Assembly: GCF_030812775.1 (NCBI RefSeq)
Contig: NZ_JAUSTI010000011.1
Span: forward strand, 121,670 to 185,669
DNA from: Paenibacillus tundrae
GTDB lineage: Bacteria; Bacillota; Bacilli; Paenibacillales; Paenibacillaceae
Direction: 5' to 3'
Length of the DNA stretch: 64,000 nucleotides
In this document: in pieces, positions 63,678-64,000 of the stretch
Layout: every line of letters begins with the position of its first letter
Numbering within the stretch: the first letter of the stretch is position 1
Translations under genes and position numbers: made by a program
Notes under the pieces: generated by a model
What the model was told of the DNA's origin: nothing
Database searches by the model: none
Seen by the model: only the letters and a program-made list of their open reading frames with translations

Positions 63678-64000
<323 letters not shown>

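Overview
The window reads as a chromosomal stretch of a Paenibacillus. The partial 16S rRNA gene at the right end has a Paenibacillus-type V1/V2 region, and its first helix resembles the P. amylolyticus/pabuli group (that last step is from memory). The gene orders ftsE-ftsX-ctpB-minJ, uvrB-uvrA and pcrB-pcrA-ligA are those of Bacillales. Strong AGGAGG-type ribosome-binding sites, several TTG/GTG starts and moderate G+C fit the same assignment. No prophage, plasmid gene, insertion sequence or CRISPR array is visible, so this is core chromosome with accessory gene sets.

Layout. 1-831: 3' end of argH. 971-12231: a purine-catabolism block. Its genes run leftward as allC, pucG, an NCS2 permease, an amidase, a fumarylacetoacetase-fold hydrolase, an NCS1 allantoin permease and allB, with the activator gene pucR divergent. 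Together they would import purines or allantoin and degrade them through allantoate and ureidoglycine. 12397-16594: an esterase, a YhbD-like regulator with a bactofilin, and a 14-TM drug exporter. 16777-24537: cell envelope and division, with a VanW/G5 protein divergent from ftsE-ftsX, a coiled-coil M23 hydrolase, a CtpB protease and MinJ. 24681-30276: a two-component system divergent from a three-gene ABC exporter, closely resembling the B. subtilis linearmycin-resistance LnrJK/LnrLMN set. 30434-33888: the Hsp70 HscC and a MotA/MotB stator pair. 34241-40008: uvrB and uvrA, separated by 917 bp that hold a seven-copy 69-bp tandem repeat. 40453-50803: a small membrane protein, an HtrA-like protease with a stalk-domain triple-repeat lipoprotein-like partner, a U32/RlhA protein and a SNF2 helicase. 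50892-54515: galU and rfbCBD (dTDP-rhamnose, without rfbA). 54690-61393: a GDPD-like enzyme and pcrB-pcrA-ligA. 61615-62976: a fused cytochrome b/molybdopterin oxidoreductase. 63426-64000: rRNA promoters and the 16S start.

The most unusual material is non-coding. There are two inverted copies of a MITE-like repeat (34025-34197 and 44397-44607, the second with a 10-bp target duplication). The 69-bp hairpin-forming minisatellite lies between uvrB and uvrA. A duplicated palindromic element lies between pcrB and pcrA. A 16-bp inverted-repeat element follows the stalk-domain gene. There are also several operator-like palindromes: 3854-3891, 10465-10493, 13362-13379, and 18305-18321 (a WalR-consensus match). 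Among proteins, the polytopic molybdoenzyme with an internal twin-arginine motif and the triple-repeat stalk protein stand out. I did not find a clearly new multi-gene defence or mobile system.
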